A stretch of 64,000 bases of DNA from Actinomadura barringtoniae (lineage in GTDB: Bacteria; Actinomycetota; Actinomycetes; Streptosporangiales; Streptosporangiaceae): positions 296,627-360,626 of the forward strand of contig NZ_JAGEOJ010000013.1 in the NCBI RefSeq assembly GCF_017573505.1, in the 5' to 3' direction. How positions within the stretch are numbered: position 1 is the stretch's first letter; the number at the start of each line of letters is the position of its first letter. Positions 8,739 to 16,840 of this stretch are shown one piece after another. Below the pieces are notes generated by a model. The model did no database searches. It was not told where the DNA came from and saw only the letters and a program-made list of their open reading frames with translations. The position numbers and the translations under genes are program-made.

Positions 8739-9406
8739 CGGGTGCCTCCGTTGTATCGGGTGCCAAAGGAATCCAAGGGGCCTCGGCCGTCTCGTGCGGA
8801 GAATGGATCGGCGGCGATGCGCATGATCAGGTCGTGTTCCTCGTTGTGGGGGTCGGCGGGCCCGCCGATCTCGGGAATCCACATCGACACCCCGCACTGC
8901 TCCAGCAGAGCCGGAAGCAGCCAGTGCGGCACATGTGGCTCGCCATGGAAGACATGGCTTGTACGGCCGATCACTACGGCATCGAAGCACCCTGGCTTCT
9001 GGTGAGCATCGGCAACAAGTGCGCGAGCCTGCGGGCGGCGGTGCCACGGAGTCGACCGGGACGTGCCCAGGTCGAAGTACTCGATGACGATCTGTCCGCC
9101 GTGCGGCTCGATCAGGTGGCGGGCAGGGCGAAGCTGGCGGTCGCGCGTCGCCTCGGCTTCGCTGATGCTCGTGGCGCCTGACCGGCCGTAGAAGGCGAAC
9201 CGCAACGGCTCACCCTCGCCGACCTCTTGCGCGCCGGTGACCTGGGAAGTTGTTGCGTGCCGGTCTCCTGGTCCGGACCGGTGGCTCTGACCGCCCAGGA
9301 GGCCAAGCAACGCGCAGTGTTGAGCTTCGCTGGGTTCACGGTCCTCGGCGCTTGAGTCATGTGAAAGGCGCACGTAGATCGTGGCTTTGATCTGTCGAGC
9401 TTTCAC
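8735..9406 (-). CDS. Degenerate resolvase-domain protein, integrase partner
   Basis: A 223-residue protein made almost only of a resolvase-like catalytic fold. From residue 68 it reads LRFAFYGRSGATS, aligning with FAFYGRVSTED of the neighbouring integrase but with Gly at the nucleophile position. The later IGEPHRAFYG block is IGRTSHVFHG, losing a conserved Arg. Downstream it keeps GGQIVIEYFDLGTSRSTPW, FDAVVIG and EHDLIMR, so the fold looks retained. Its first 30 residues (IYVRLSHDSS...EAQ) also look like a second, separate resolvase start. GTG start with RBS GGGAGA; the stop overlaps the integrase start. Conserved in element 2, so probably functional as a non-catalytic partner. That role is inferred. 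Confidence 0.8.
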   Translation of the reverse strand: MKARQIKATIYVRLSHDSSAEDREPSEAQHCALLGLLGGQSHRSGPGDRHATTSQVTGAQEVGEGEPLRFAFYGRSGATSISEAEATRDRQLRPARHLIEPHGGQIVIEYFDLGTSRSTPWHRRPQARALVADAHQKPGCFDAVVIGRTSHVFHGEPHVPHWLLPALLEQCGVSMWIPEIGGPADPHNEEHDLIMRIAADPFSARDGRGPLDSFGTRYNGGTR

Positions 9407-9575
9407 CGTCGGTCTCCCTGGTCGGTGTCGGTGAGGTGCTGTCGGAGTCGGCCTTGAGCAGGAGTTGCAGCAGGGCGCGGGCCGCGCCGGGGGTGAGCCG
9501 TGGGGGCTCGACCGGCGCGACCAGACGCAACGTCCTGTTGTGATCCGTGCTCCCAGTCCGGCCTGGGCCGGTCAT
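9357..9575 (-). CDS. Short conserved protein of the integration operon
   Basis: A 72-residue protein starting MTGPGRTGSTDHNRTLRLV with core VEPPRLTPGAARALLQLLLK and a polar tail. Element 2 has a 54-residue counterpart with the same core, which is why I accept it as a gene. The ATG overlaps the upstream stop by 4 bases; the 3' end overlaps the resolvase-like gene by 50 bases. The core could be a helix-turn-helix or a docking helix; there is no recognised family. Its size and location make it one candidate for a recombination directionality factor, purely by position. Confidence 0.65.
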   Translation of the reverse strand: MTGPGRTGSTDHNRTLRLVAPVEPPRLTPGAARALLQLLLKADSDSTSPTPTRETDGESSTDQSHDLRAPFT

Positions 9576-10009
9576 CGCTCCCCCATAGGCGAGCCGCTGT
9601 CCGGACCAGTGCCGTGCCACCACCGTTCAACCGGCCGGGCCCCATGCCCGACCGCGTGGCGACGGCCCATGTATGAGCGCTCGCCTCCATCGCCAAGGGC
9701 AAGGCCGGTCTCTAATGCCGACGGACTTGTTGACGGTGATGCGCAGACGATGGCCGGAGAGCCGATGTACTGCGGATGGCCGGCGAGGGCGGACAGATGC
9801 CAGGACTGGCCGCACCTGTAGGCGCGCAGCCTGACCCCAGGAGCGGCGATCCGTGCGGCCCGGCGTGCTTCGCGGCGAGTCAGGTAGCTGGTCCGCCCGC
9901 ACGCCCCGCAGGTGCCGAGTTGGAGCCAGCCCAGCAGTTCGGCGATTCGATCGCGCCCCTGGCGGACTGGAGTCCGCCGCCTCATGGGCTCGGTAATCGG
10001 CCCGGTCAT
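9572..10009 (-). CDS. Small zinc-ribbon protein
   Basis: A 145-residue protein with an N-terminal helix (RDRIAELLGWLQLG), then CGACGRTSYLT and, after a basic helix (RREARRAARIAAPG), YRCGQSWHLS. The C-x2-C...C-x4-H pattern should bind one zinc. This ribbon type is common in actinobacterial mobile elements and may bind nucleic acid or another protein. The C-terminal third is low complexity. ATG start with 4-base overlaps to both neighbouring genes. A 145-residue homologue sits at the same place in element 2. Confidence 0.75.
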   Translation of the reverse strand: MTGPITEPMRRRTPVRQGRDRIAELLGWLQLGTCGACGRTSYLTRREARRAARIAAPGVRLRAYRCGQSWHLSALAGHPQYIGSPAIVCASPSTSPSALETGLALGDGGERSYMGRRHAVGHGARPVERWWHGTGPDSGSPMGER

Positions 10010-10890
10010 CGGGAGCCCTCGTTCAGGTCGCGTGCCGCCTGGAAGACCAGGAGGTCTTCGTGGGCGGTGGCGCAGGCCGGGATGTTCTTGTTGCGGGCGC
10101 GGCGAGTTTCGAGCATCTGGAAGAAGGACGCCCGGTTCACCAGCTCCCCATCCCGCAGCCCGCAAAGCAGGGCGGCGAGACGGTTGGTCAGCGCCAGCCC
10201 GGACCGCTCGGCGACCTCGGTCACCCGGCCGGGCAGATCGATCAGCTCGCCCCTGACGCGGATCGGGCGGACAGTGACAGCGACCACCCCGTACGGAGTG
10301 AGCAGCTCCGCGCAGCCGTGCAGGATCTTGCCGAACCCTTCCAGGAGGTCGTCCATGCGCTGGTGGGCGAGGTTGCCGGGGTCGGTGGAGTAGCGGTGGT
10401 TGCTCTTTTCGACCTTCCCGTCGCCGGTCTTGGTGCCGGATTTGATGTGTCCGTGGGTGTAGGAGCCGTACGGCGGTGAGGTCAGTACCAGTGCCACCTC
10501 GCCGCGTAGTGAGGCGTAGGCGGTGGTGATGTTGCGGGAGTCGCCGCACACCACCCGCCCGGTTCCGGTCGCGCCTTGGCTTTGGGCGTGCCGGACGTTG
10601 CGGGCGGTCATCGCGGCGAAGTCGCTCTCGTACTCCATCCCCGCGGCGTCACGGCCGAGGTGGATCGCCTCCACCAGGGTCGTGCCCACCCCGCACATCG
10701 GATCGAGCACCAGCTCCCCCGGCCGGGTGAACGCCTCGACCACGCGCGAGGCGATCGCCGGGAGCATCTTGCCCGGGTGCCGCATCGACTCCTCGGTGTA
10801 GCGGCCCTTGCGCTGGATCCGGGACGGCTGCTGCCCGGTCGCCAGCACCGAAGCCAGCTCCGCGCCCTTCTTGTTGTCGGGTGTGTTCAT
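10006..10890 (-). CDS. DNA methyltransferase (N4-C/N6-A type), catalytic partner
   Basis: A 294-residue SAM-dependent DNA methyltransferase. Motif I is LDPMCGVGTT (about residues 62-71) and catalytic motif IV is LTSPPYG (about 136-142). The order I then IV, with a motif X-like block RIQRKGRYTEES before them, suggests an exocyclic-amino methyltransferase. The target recognition segment is not obvious. ATG at 10888-10890 overlaps the upstream methyltransferase-like gene by 4 bases. No restriction endonuclease is next to it, so a protective (anti-restriction) or regulatory role for element DNA is inferred. Nearly identical to its element 2 copy. Confidence 0.88.
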   Translation of the reverse strand: MNTPDNKKGAELASVLATGQQPSRIQRKGRYTEESMRHPGKMLPAIASRVVEAFTRPGELVLDPMCGVGTTLVEAIHLGRDAAGMEYESDFAAMTARNVRHAQSQGATGTGRVVCGDSRNITTAYASLRGEVALVLTSPPYGSYTHGHIKSGTKTGDGKVEKSNHRYSTDPGNLAHQRMDDLLEGFGKILHGCAELLTPYGVVAVTVRPIRVRGELIDLPGRVTEVAERSGLALTNRLAALLCGLRDGELVNRASFFQMLETRRARNKNIPACATAHEDLLVFQAARDLNEGSR

Positions 10891-11843
10891 CGGGCCTCGC
10901 CCCCCTTGGGCTGGGTGCGGCGGGGTTTGGTGAACAGGCACACGTCGGCATGCACCGACACCGCAGGCGGCAACGCCTGCGACTGCGTGTCCCGCAGTTC
11001 GGCGATCTCAGTCGGGCTGGCCTGCACCACCAGCGCGTCACCCTCGATCGGGACGCGCAGAGCGATGACGTGCTGGACGTAGCGGAACCCCAGCAGGCTG
11101 GCCTGCCGCACGATCCGTGGCGCGGGATCGACGAGCCGGTTGCCCTCGTGTCGCGCAGTGGTGATGACCGCGAGATGCCCTCCGGGCCGCAGAACTTGCC
11201 ACGCCGAGACCAGGAACGCGCCGAGTTGCTGCTCGGTCAGCATCCGCAGATCCGCCCGGCACGCTGGGCACGTCCTACTCCCCGCGAGCTTGGGGACGCG
11301 GCCGCTGACCTCGTACGGCGGTGGCGCGGCCACGATCAGACCGACCCGGCCCGCCTGATCGGCCAGCCCCCGGTTCATCTGATCCGGGCGGCAGGGCCGC
11401 ATCGCGACCGTGGCGAGCTGGTCCTTGGTGAGGGCGGCGCGTAGCCGGGTGCCGATGTGCTGGGCGAGCGGGAAGTGGGGCACCAAGGCCACCCCTCGCC
11501 GGCCCGCCGAAGCTGCGGCTACGAGGGTGGCGTCGCTGGAGGTGAACGCCTCGGCGACCACATCGCCCTCCCGTGTGCAGGAGGAGATGAGGTGACGGGC
11601 CAGCTCGCGTCCGACCGCTCCGCGGTGGTGCGCGCAGAGGTCGGCCTTGGTGGCGGCGCGGTTCTTGCTGTTGGTGTTCAGTTCAGTAGGTGCGCCGGTC
11701 TGGTCGGTGGCGGTGTCCTGGCGGTGCCCGGTTTCGGTGTCGGAGCACAGCCATACCGTCAGCGGCAAGAGCCGCCGGATCTTGTTGTCGGCGCCGGGCT
11801 GGCCCGCGCCGGAGGCTTCCGGGTTGGAAGGCGTGTTGTTCAT
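10887..11843 (-). CDS. Methyltransferase-like protein with degenerate motifs
   Basis: A 318-residue Rossmann methyltransferase relative. The motif IV position reads VAAPPPYE (about 171-178) instead of TSPPY. The expected motif I is GDVVAEAFTSSDATL, lacking the Gly-rich loop. A zinc-like CPACRADL insert follows (about 192-199), then QVLRPGGHLAVIT, a usual late methyltransferase strand. Translationally coupled to the intact methyltransferase (4-base overlap), suggesting a heterodimer in which this subunit binds DNA or target. First gene of the minus-strand operon; its promoter must lie in 11844-12435. Confidence 0.75.
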   Translation of the reverse strand: MNNTPSNPEASGAGQPGADNKIRRLLPLTVWLCSDTETGHRQDTATDQTGAPTELNTNSKNRAATKADLCAHHRGAVGRELARHLISSCTREGDVVAEAFTSSDATLVAAASAGRRGVALVPHFPLAQHIGTRLRAALTKDQLATVAMRPCRPDQMNRGLADQAGRVGLIVAAPPPYEVSGRVPKLAGSRTCPACRADLRMLTEQQLGAFLVSAWQVLRPGGHLAVITTARHEGNRLVDPAPRIVRQASLLGFRYVQHVIALRVPIEGDALVVQASPTEIAELRDTQSQALPPAVSVHADVCLFTKPRRTQPKGGEAR

Positions 11844-12435
11844 TGATGGGTGACCCGTAGCGGTCTCCCGGTCCCCTTACAGAGGTGAAGCACCCCCAGA
11901 CGCCCCTCAGTTCAGACAGCCGCCATCGTCAAGGATCACCAAAGGCGTTCTTTGCAGTCTTGGCCCGACTGGCACGTATCAGCAGGTCAGATGGCAGGTA
12001 AGAGACTTTAAGGGGGCGGCTGGATATGGCTCTGTGCCGGTTAGAGCCGCCCTGGGGCCCTGCCTGTGCGCCCTGGGCGAGCCCACGGTGGATGAGAGTG
12101 CGTCAGGGCCGGAACCGATGTGTCGTGGTCGGCGCGGGCTGACACGACACGGCCTCTGGCGCGTGTCGGCAGTGTTGACCGACTCCATACCGTCCCCTTT
12201 TCGCGGTGCTGCGCCAAGGCCGATTCCGTCGAGGGATTCAGCGGCTGAGCGGCGTTGACCACTTCTTGGGGCACCGTCCGGCCGCCCCGATGTTTCTGCA
12301 GGTGAACGACTCTTTAGAGCGCGGGTGAAGGTGCGGCGGCCCCTCGGTGAGCCCCTTGATGCCCCCTCTGTTCGCCCTCTGCCGGGGTGGACACCTGGTG
12401 GCGACCGATCCAGCGACACCTCAGCGGGGGACGCC
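11844..12435. promoter_or_regulatory. Divergent control region of element 1
   Basis: A 592-base spacer between the integration operon (minus) and the transfer operon (plus), so both promoters should lie here. No gene is supported. It contains GACTCTTTA (12308-12316), whose complement TAAAGAGTC occurs in the matching spacer of element 2. The start-proximal GGTGACCCG (about 11849-11857) and the GGGGGACGCC ribosome-binding region are also shared. The rest has diverged. No operator palindrome stands out. Confidence 0.5.
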
Positions 12436-13242
12436 ATGACCACCAACTCGACGGGTGAGGCCACCGGGACACCGACGCGTTCCGGTTACACCGACAACGC
12501 ACTCGATGTCGCCGAGACCACCTTCAACCTGCTGATCACTGGACCAGCACCGCTGGCTCTGGACGGAACCGGCATCGGGCACGGGCTCCCTGCGCGGATG
12601 ATCGACCTGGGCGAACTCCGCGCTATCGTGCTCGGCCCCGACACCAACGACGCGCTCAAGGACGCGGTGTGGAGAGAGCTGGTCACATGCGCCCGCGCTG
12701 GTGAGCCGTCCTGGGTCATCGGGTGCGTCGGCATGGCCCTGCCAGGGTTGAAAAACGCCGCCGCCGGTGTGATCGCCACCTCGCCGCGTGGTCTGGCCGA
12801 CGACATCGTCTCGGAGCTACTGACCGAGTTTCTGGCCCAGCTCCCCAAGATCGATATCGATCGGGGGCACATCGGGGCCCGGCTGGTGTGCTGGGCGCGC
12901 AAGGGTGCGTTTCGCGCCCGGGGCCACAACGCACGGCACACCCTGCTGGACGCCCGCCGCGTGCCGTGGCTCATGCAATCACCCGAGCGGATCGAACCGG
13001 AACTGGCCGCGCTCCTGGCCGAGGCAGTCCACCAAGAGGTCATCAGCGCATCGGCTGCCGACCTGATCAACGCGACCCGGCTCCAGGGGATGTCGGTCAC
13101 CGACTACGCCCGCACCCACGGACTCCCGGCCGCGCGGCTCTTGAAGAGGCGCGCCCGCGCCGAAGCCCGCCTGGCGGCCGCCATCACCGAAGGTCAAGTT
13201 CAGGCAATCACCGCCGAGCTGGTGTCCGATCCCGGGTGCTGA
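12436..13242 (+). CDS. Sigma-like / helix-turn-helix regulator of the transfer operon
   Basis: A 268-residue mainly helical protein. The middle (DDIVSELLTEFLAQL, HIGARLVCWARKGA) resembles sigma region 2-type helices. The C-terminal block (MSVTDYARTHGLPAARLLKRRARAEARL) looks like a region 4-type helix-turn-helix followed by a basic helix. I cannot assign a named family. ATG at 12436 is preceded by GGGGG and is the start conserved with element 2. Being first in the conjugation operon and DNA-binding in appearance, it is probably an activator or element-specific sigma-like factor. Confidence 0.6.
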   Translation: MTTNSTGEATGTPTRSGYTDNALDVAETTFNLLITGPAPLALDGTGIGHGLPARMIDLGELRAIVLGPDTNDALKDAVWRELVTCARAGEPSWVIGCVGMALPGLKNAAAGVIATSPRGLADDIVSELLTEFLAQLPKIDIDRGHIGARLVCWARKGAFRARGHNARHTLLDARRVPWLMQSPERIEPELAALLAEAVHQEVISASAADLINATRLQGMSVTDYARTHGLPAARLLKRRARAEARLAAAITEGQVQAITAELVSDPGC

Positions 13243-13437
13243 AGCGGGTGCTTCACCTGTGAAAGCAGTTCCCGAAGCCGAGGGGCGGCCGGGGCCAGGT
13301 GGTCTTTCCGGTCCCCACCACATCCACCGCTCCACCGAGTGCCTTCAAAGGAGGACACCCAGTGGCCCGGCCGCCCCTCCACTTCGGAGCCGCACCCACG
13401 CGCTCCTGAACGTGCCAACACAACTCGGAGGCCCGCC

Positions 13438-13845
13438 ATGAACACCCACCACGAATCTCAGCAGCCAGCGCGCTGCACCTGCGCCGGTCAGCGGCGCGGG
13501 GTGAGCTGGATCCGGCTCACCCTCGCCATCGTCATCTGGACGGCCGGATGTGTGACCGCCGCGCTCACCGTTCCGGGGATCGCGGACGCGACGACGCATC
13601 TGGCGGCGGCGACTCAGCTCAGCCAGGTCATCACCAACATTCGCAACGTCATCGTCGGTCTCCTGGTCGGTTTGGCCACGCTGTTCGCCACGATCGGCGG
13701 AGTCCGCTACATCCTGGGCGGCGGTGACCCGAGCGAGATCGAGTCGGCCAAGCGCACCTTGCGGTATGCGGCGATCGGTTACGGCGTCGCGGTGCTGGCC
13801 CCGGCTCTGGTGGAGATCCTCAAGGGCATCGTGGGGACCAAGTGA
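13438..13845 (+). CDS. VirB2/TrbC-like pilin subunit
   Basis: A 135-residue protein with an N-terminal basic region, a hydrophobic segment (RLTLAIVIWTAGCVTAALTVPG) that can serve as signal, then two hydrophobic helices (NVIVGLLVGLATLFATIGGVRYI and IGYGVAVLAPALVEILKGIV) flanking the polar loop LGGGDPSEIESAKRTLRY. This two-helix plan with a G-rich turn is the conjugative pilin pattern. ATG with RBS GGAGG. The GTG start of the next gene overlaps its stop (GTGA). From residue 41 onward it is identical to the element 2 copy. Confidence 0.72.
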   Translation: MNTHHESQQPARCTCAGQRRGVSWIRLTLAIVIWTAGCVTAALTVPGIADATTHLAAATQLSQVITNIRNVIVGLLVGLATLFATIGGVRYILGGGDPSEIESAKRTLRYAAIGYGVAVLAPALVEILKGIVGTK

Positions 13846-15848
13846 CACCCCCGCTCAAGCGTCCACGCGGGCCCGCGCTCACACCCTGGCAACTCCTCAC
13901 CGTCGTGGCCCTGGCAGCCGCGATCGCGGCTGGACTTGTCGTCGCCGACATCGCCCAGGCACACGCCAACCCCAGCACGGCGGGCGCGACCCAGCAACCG
14001 GTCTCGAGTCCGGCCGTGCATCCAGCCGAGCCGCCCCCGCCCCCGCCGTTGCCCTCACAACAGCCATGGATCGAGGCACCCGGCGGTCAGGACGGAGCGC
14101 CGGTGAATCCGGCGCCCTCCAAGCCGCCACCCGGGACGTTGTCGGGGCCGGGGAAGGTGTGCCAGGGCAAGACCAAGATGAAGACCCACGGCCTGAACCC
14201 CAACCCGGAAATGTGGTGCGAGGTCTCGCCCGGCAACTGGGAGAAGGTCGACCCCAACGACGTCGAGGCCACCCCGGGTCAGAAGGCGTGCGCGGGCAAG
14301 CAAAAGCAGCTCATCAACCCGGCCGCACCGCTCCCCGACACCCTCTGTGAGTCCTCGCCGGGCAAGTGGGAGCAGGATCCGACCTCGCCCTACAAGGCGC
14401 AGGGCGCGGCGAAGAAGGACCAGTCGTGCGGGTTCGGTGACGTCGCGTGTTACGCCAAGCAGGCGATCAATGGCTGGTTCACGGACCTGATCGCCTCGGC
14501 GAAGAAGCCGATCCTGGATTTCGTCGCCCGGTCGTTGATGGGCACCCCGGAGATCAGCTCGGCGAGCATGCAGCGCGTGCGGGAGATGTGGGGCGTGACC
14601 CGCACGATCGCCAACACCTGCTTTGTTCTCCTGGTCACCGTCGCCGGCGTTCTTCTCATGGCGGGACAGTCGCTGCCCGGGCAGATGTCAGCGAGGGATC
14701 TGCTGCCCCGGGTGGTGCTGGCGTTCCTGGCGGTCAACCTGTCGCTGATCTTCCTCAGCTACGCCATCGAGTTCGCCAACGGGCTAGCGGAGGCGTTTCT
14801 GCGCGACGGTCCGCAGAAGATCAACCCGAGCGTGCTGGCCGATGTGATCGGCGGCAGCATGACGGCCAACATCGCCTCCGGCGGAACCTTCTTCGCCATC
14901 ATCGCCCTTGTCGTCCTGATCCTGGCGCTGTGCCTGGCGTTCATCTACATCATCCGCATCGCGCTCACGATGGTGCTGGTGTCGGCCGCGCCGCTGGCGT
15001 TGATGTTCCACGCGCTGCCGCAGACCGACGGGGTCGCCCGGTTCTGGTGGCGCAGCACCTTCGGCGTCGGCGTCATCCCCGTGCTGCAGGCCCTCACCGC
15101 CGCGACCGCCGCGCACCTGTTGTTCACCGAGACCAAGGACACCAGCAGTGACTTCGCCGGAGTCCCCACCGGCAACGACCACTGGGACCTGCTCCTGGCC
15201 GTGGCGCTGCTGTACGTGATGGTCCGCATCCCGTCCTGGACCGCCCGCACCATCTGGCGTGCCGCCACACCCCGCATGCTCGCCCAGCTCGCCAAGACCT
15301 TCATCCTCTACCGCGGAATCGGAGCCCTCATGAACCGCGCCGGACAAGCCACCCACACCCGCGCAGCCGGACGAGGCACCGGCGGCACGGGCCAAGCCAC
15401 TCACGGCCAACCGCCACCGAACCGGCCCCAACCCGATCCCCGGCCTCAGCGCAGACCAGTTTTCCAGCCCAGGCGGCCCGGTCGTGGGCGAGAGGGTTAC
15501 TGGGACAACCCGGCGCCGTTCACGCCCAGAATGCCTCCCCTGCCGCCCGAACCAGCTGACCCCGAGCCGCCCGGCAACGGGCAAGGCAGGCGGCCGGTGC
15601 AACTCCCACTGTTCCCCACCCCGACCCGGCCCGCAGGGGCTCCCGCCGGGCCGATGCAGCTGGCGCTCCCGATCCCGATCTCGCGCGTCCCGCGCCCGAC
15701 ACCACCACCAATCCAGCCTGCGCCTCGGCCGGTCCGGCCGCCTCAGGCCCGGCAGTTGATGTTGCCCGGCATGCCAAAACGCCCGGTCCCGCACCGGCAG
15801 ATGGTGCTGTTCCGCGACCCGCCCAGGCGCACCCGGAGGAACCGATGA
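13842..15848 (+). CDS. VirB6/TrbL-like polytopic membrane protein
   Basis: A 668-residue T4SS inner-membrane channel component. An N-terminal membrane segment (about 17-38) leads to a Pro-rich extracytoplasmic region with repeated units ending in Cys-containing MWCEVSPGNWEKVDP and LCESSPGKWEQDP. A core of about six transmembrane helices (about 250-500) follows, including SLIFLSYAIEFANGLAEAFL and LALCLAFIYIIRIALTMVLV. The C-terminal about 170 residues form a Pro/Arg-rich cytoplasmic tail. GTG start, 4-base overlaps at both ends. Length and topology fit TrbL/VirB6 proteins of actinobacterial conjugative elements. Confidence 0.78.
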   Translation: MTPPLKRPRGPALTPWQLLTVVALAAAIAAGLVVADIAQAHANPSTAGATQQPVSSPAVHPAEPPPPPPLPSQQPWIEAPGGQDGAPVNPAPSKPPPGTLSGPGKVCQGKTKMKTHGLNPNPEMWCEVSPGNWEKVDPNDVEATPGQKACAGKQKQLINPAAPLPDTLCESSPGKWEQDPTSPYKAQGAAKKDQSCGFGDVACYAKQAINGWFTDLIASAKKPILDFVARSLMGTPEISSASMQRVREMWGVTRTIANTCFVLLVTVAGVLLMAGQSLPGQMSARDLLPRVVLAFLAVNLSLIFLSYAIEFANGLAEAFLRDGPQKINPSVLADVIGGSMTANIASGGTFFAIIALVVLILALCLAFIYIIRIALTMVLVSAAPLALMFHALPQTDGVARFWWRSTFGVGVIPVLQALTAATAAHLLFTETKDTSSDFAGVPTGNDHWDLLLAVALLYVMVRIPSWTARTIWRAATPRMLAQLAKTFILYRGIGALMNRAGQATHTRAAGRGTGGTGQATHGQPPPNRPQPDPRPQRRPVFQPRRPGRGREGYWDNPAPFTPRMPPLPPEPADPEPPGNGQGRRPVQLPLFPTPTRPAGAPAGPMQLALPIPISRVPRPTPPPIQPAPRPVRPPQARQLMLPGMPKRPVPHRQMVLFRDPPRRTRRNR

Positions 15849-16840
15849 CCCACAACCACCTCGACGAGACACCGCTGACGGCCAAGATCCCCGCCGACGT
15901 CGACCAGCCCGACAAACTCATGTATGGGCTCACCGGACGCCAACTGGCCGTGCTCGCCGCCACCGCCCTCGCCAGCTTCGGAGCCTTCACGGCGGTCCGC
16001 GCCTGGCTGCCGCTACCGATGGTGATCGCGGTGGTCTTCCCCGTGGTCGCGGCAGGGGTCGTGGTGGCGGTCGCACGGCGCGACGGGATGGGCCTGGACC
16101 GATTCGCCCTCGCCGCCCTCGCCCACGGACGCACTCCCAAGGAGCGAGTGACGGCCACCGATGGTGTCGCGCAGCCGCCTGGATGGTGCCGGATGCGCGG
16201 ACAACTTCCGGCGCCAATGCGGCTACCGGTACGGGCGGTCCGCGAGGACGGCGTGCTGGAGCTGGCCGAGGGCGGCACGGCGGTCCTGGTGCGGGCGGGA
16301 ACCGTGGCGTTCGCGCTGCGCACCGCCAGCGAGCAGGCCGCACTGGTGGCAATGTTCGGCCGCTGGCTCAACTCCCTCGACACACCCGTCCAAATCCTCG
16401 TGCGCGCCCGGCCCATGGACCTGTCCGGGCTGGCCTGGCACCTGACCGACACCGCAGCCGAACTGCCCGACCCCGCTTTGGAGCGGGCGGCGCTCGACCA
16501 TGCCACGTTCCTGACTGACCTGCACCGCTCACGCGCCCTGCTGGTCCGCGAGGTCCTCATCGTGATCCGCGACCACACACCCACCCAACCCGCGCCATGG
16601 CTACCAGGCCGCAAGAGACAGGCGGCGCGCGAAGCCGGAGCCGCCGTGGTGCTGCGACGGGCCGCCGAGACCGAACGCGCCTTGGCAGCGCTTGGGATCA
16701 CCGCCGAGGTCCTGGACGCCGACGCCTGCACCACCGCGCTCGCTGAAGCGCTGTCTCCAGGCGAGCCGCGCCTTTCCGCGCTCGTCGGCCCTGACGAGGT
16801 CATCACCGCCAGCACCCAGGACGAGGAGGCGAGCCGATGA
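15845..16840 (+). CDS. PrgI family (VirB3-like) T4SS protein
   Basis: A 331-residue protein. The N-terminal 70 residues carry PADVDQPDKLMYGLTGRQLAVLA and two adjacent membrane helices (ALASFGAFTAVRAWL, MVIAVVFPVVAAGVVVAVA), the PrgI pattern found immediately before VirB4. The following soluble region (VLELAEGGTAVLVRAGTVAF...ASEQAALVAMFGRWLNSLDTP) resembles the N-terminal part of VirB4-type ATPases and may dock to it. ATG overlaps the previous stop by 4 bases; its own stop overlaps the VirB4 start. Confidence 0.78.
   Translation: MTHNHLDETPLTAKIPADVDQPDKLMYGLTGRQLAVLAATALASFGAFTAVRAWLPLPMVIAVVFPVVAAGVVVAVARRDGMGLDRFALAALAHGRTPKERVTATDGVAQPPGWCRMRGQLPAPMRLPVRAVREDGVLELAEGGTAVLVRAGTVAFALRTASEQAALVAMFGRWLNSLDTPVQILVRARPMDLSGLAWHLTDTAAELPDPALERAALDHATFLTDLHRSRALLVREVLIVIRDHTPTQPAPWLPGRKRQAAREAGAAVVLRRAAETERALAALGITAEVLDADACTTALAEALSPGEPRLSALVGPDEVITASTQDEEASR

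Noticed and set aside
8735..9406. Reading the resolvase-like gene as a frameshifted half of the integrase
   Set aside because: The integrase itself has a full catalytic domain; this is a separate, conserved gene with its own RBS in both elements.
13372..13419. Possible 15-codon GTG frame behind AAGGAGGACACCCA before the pilin gene
   Set aside because: The ribosome-binding-like sequence is shared with element 2, but there the start codon is absent.
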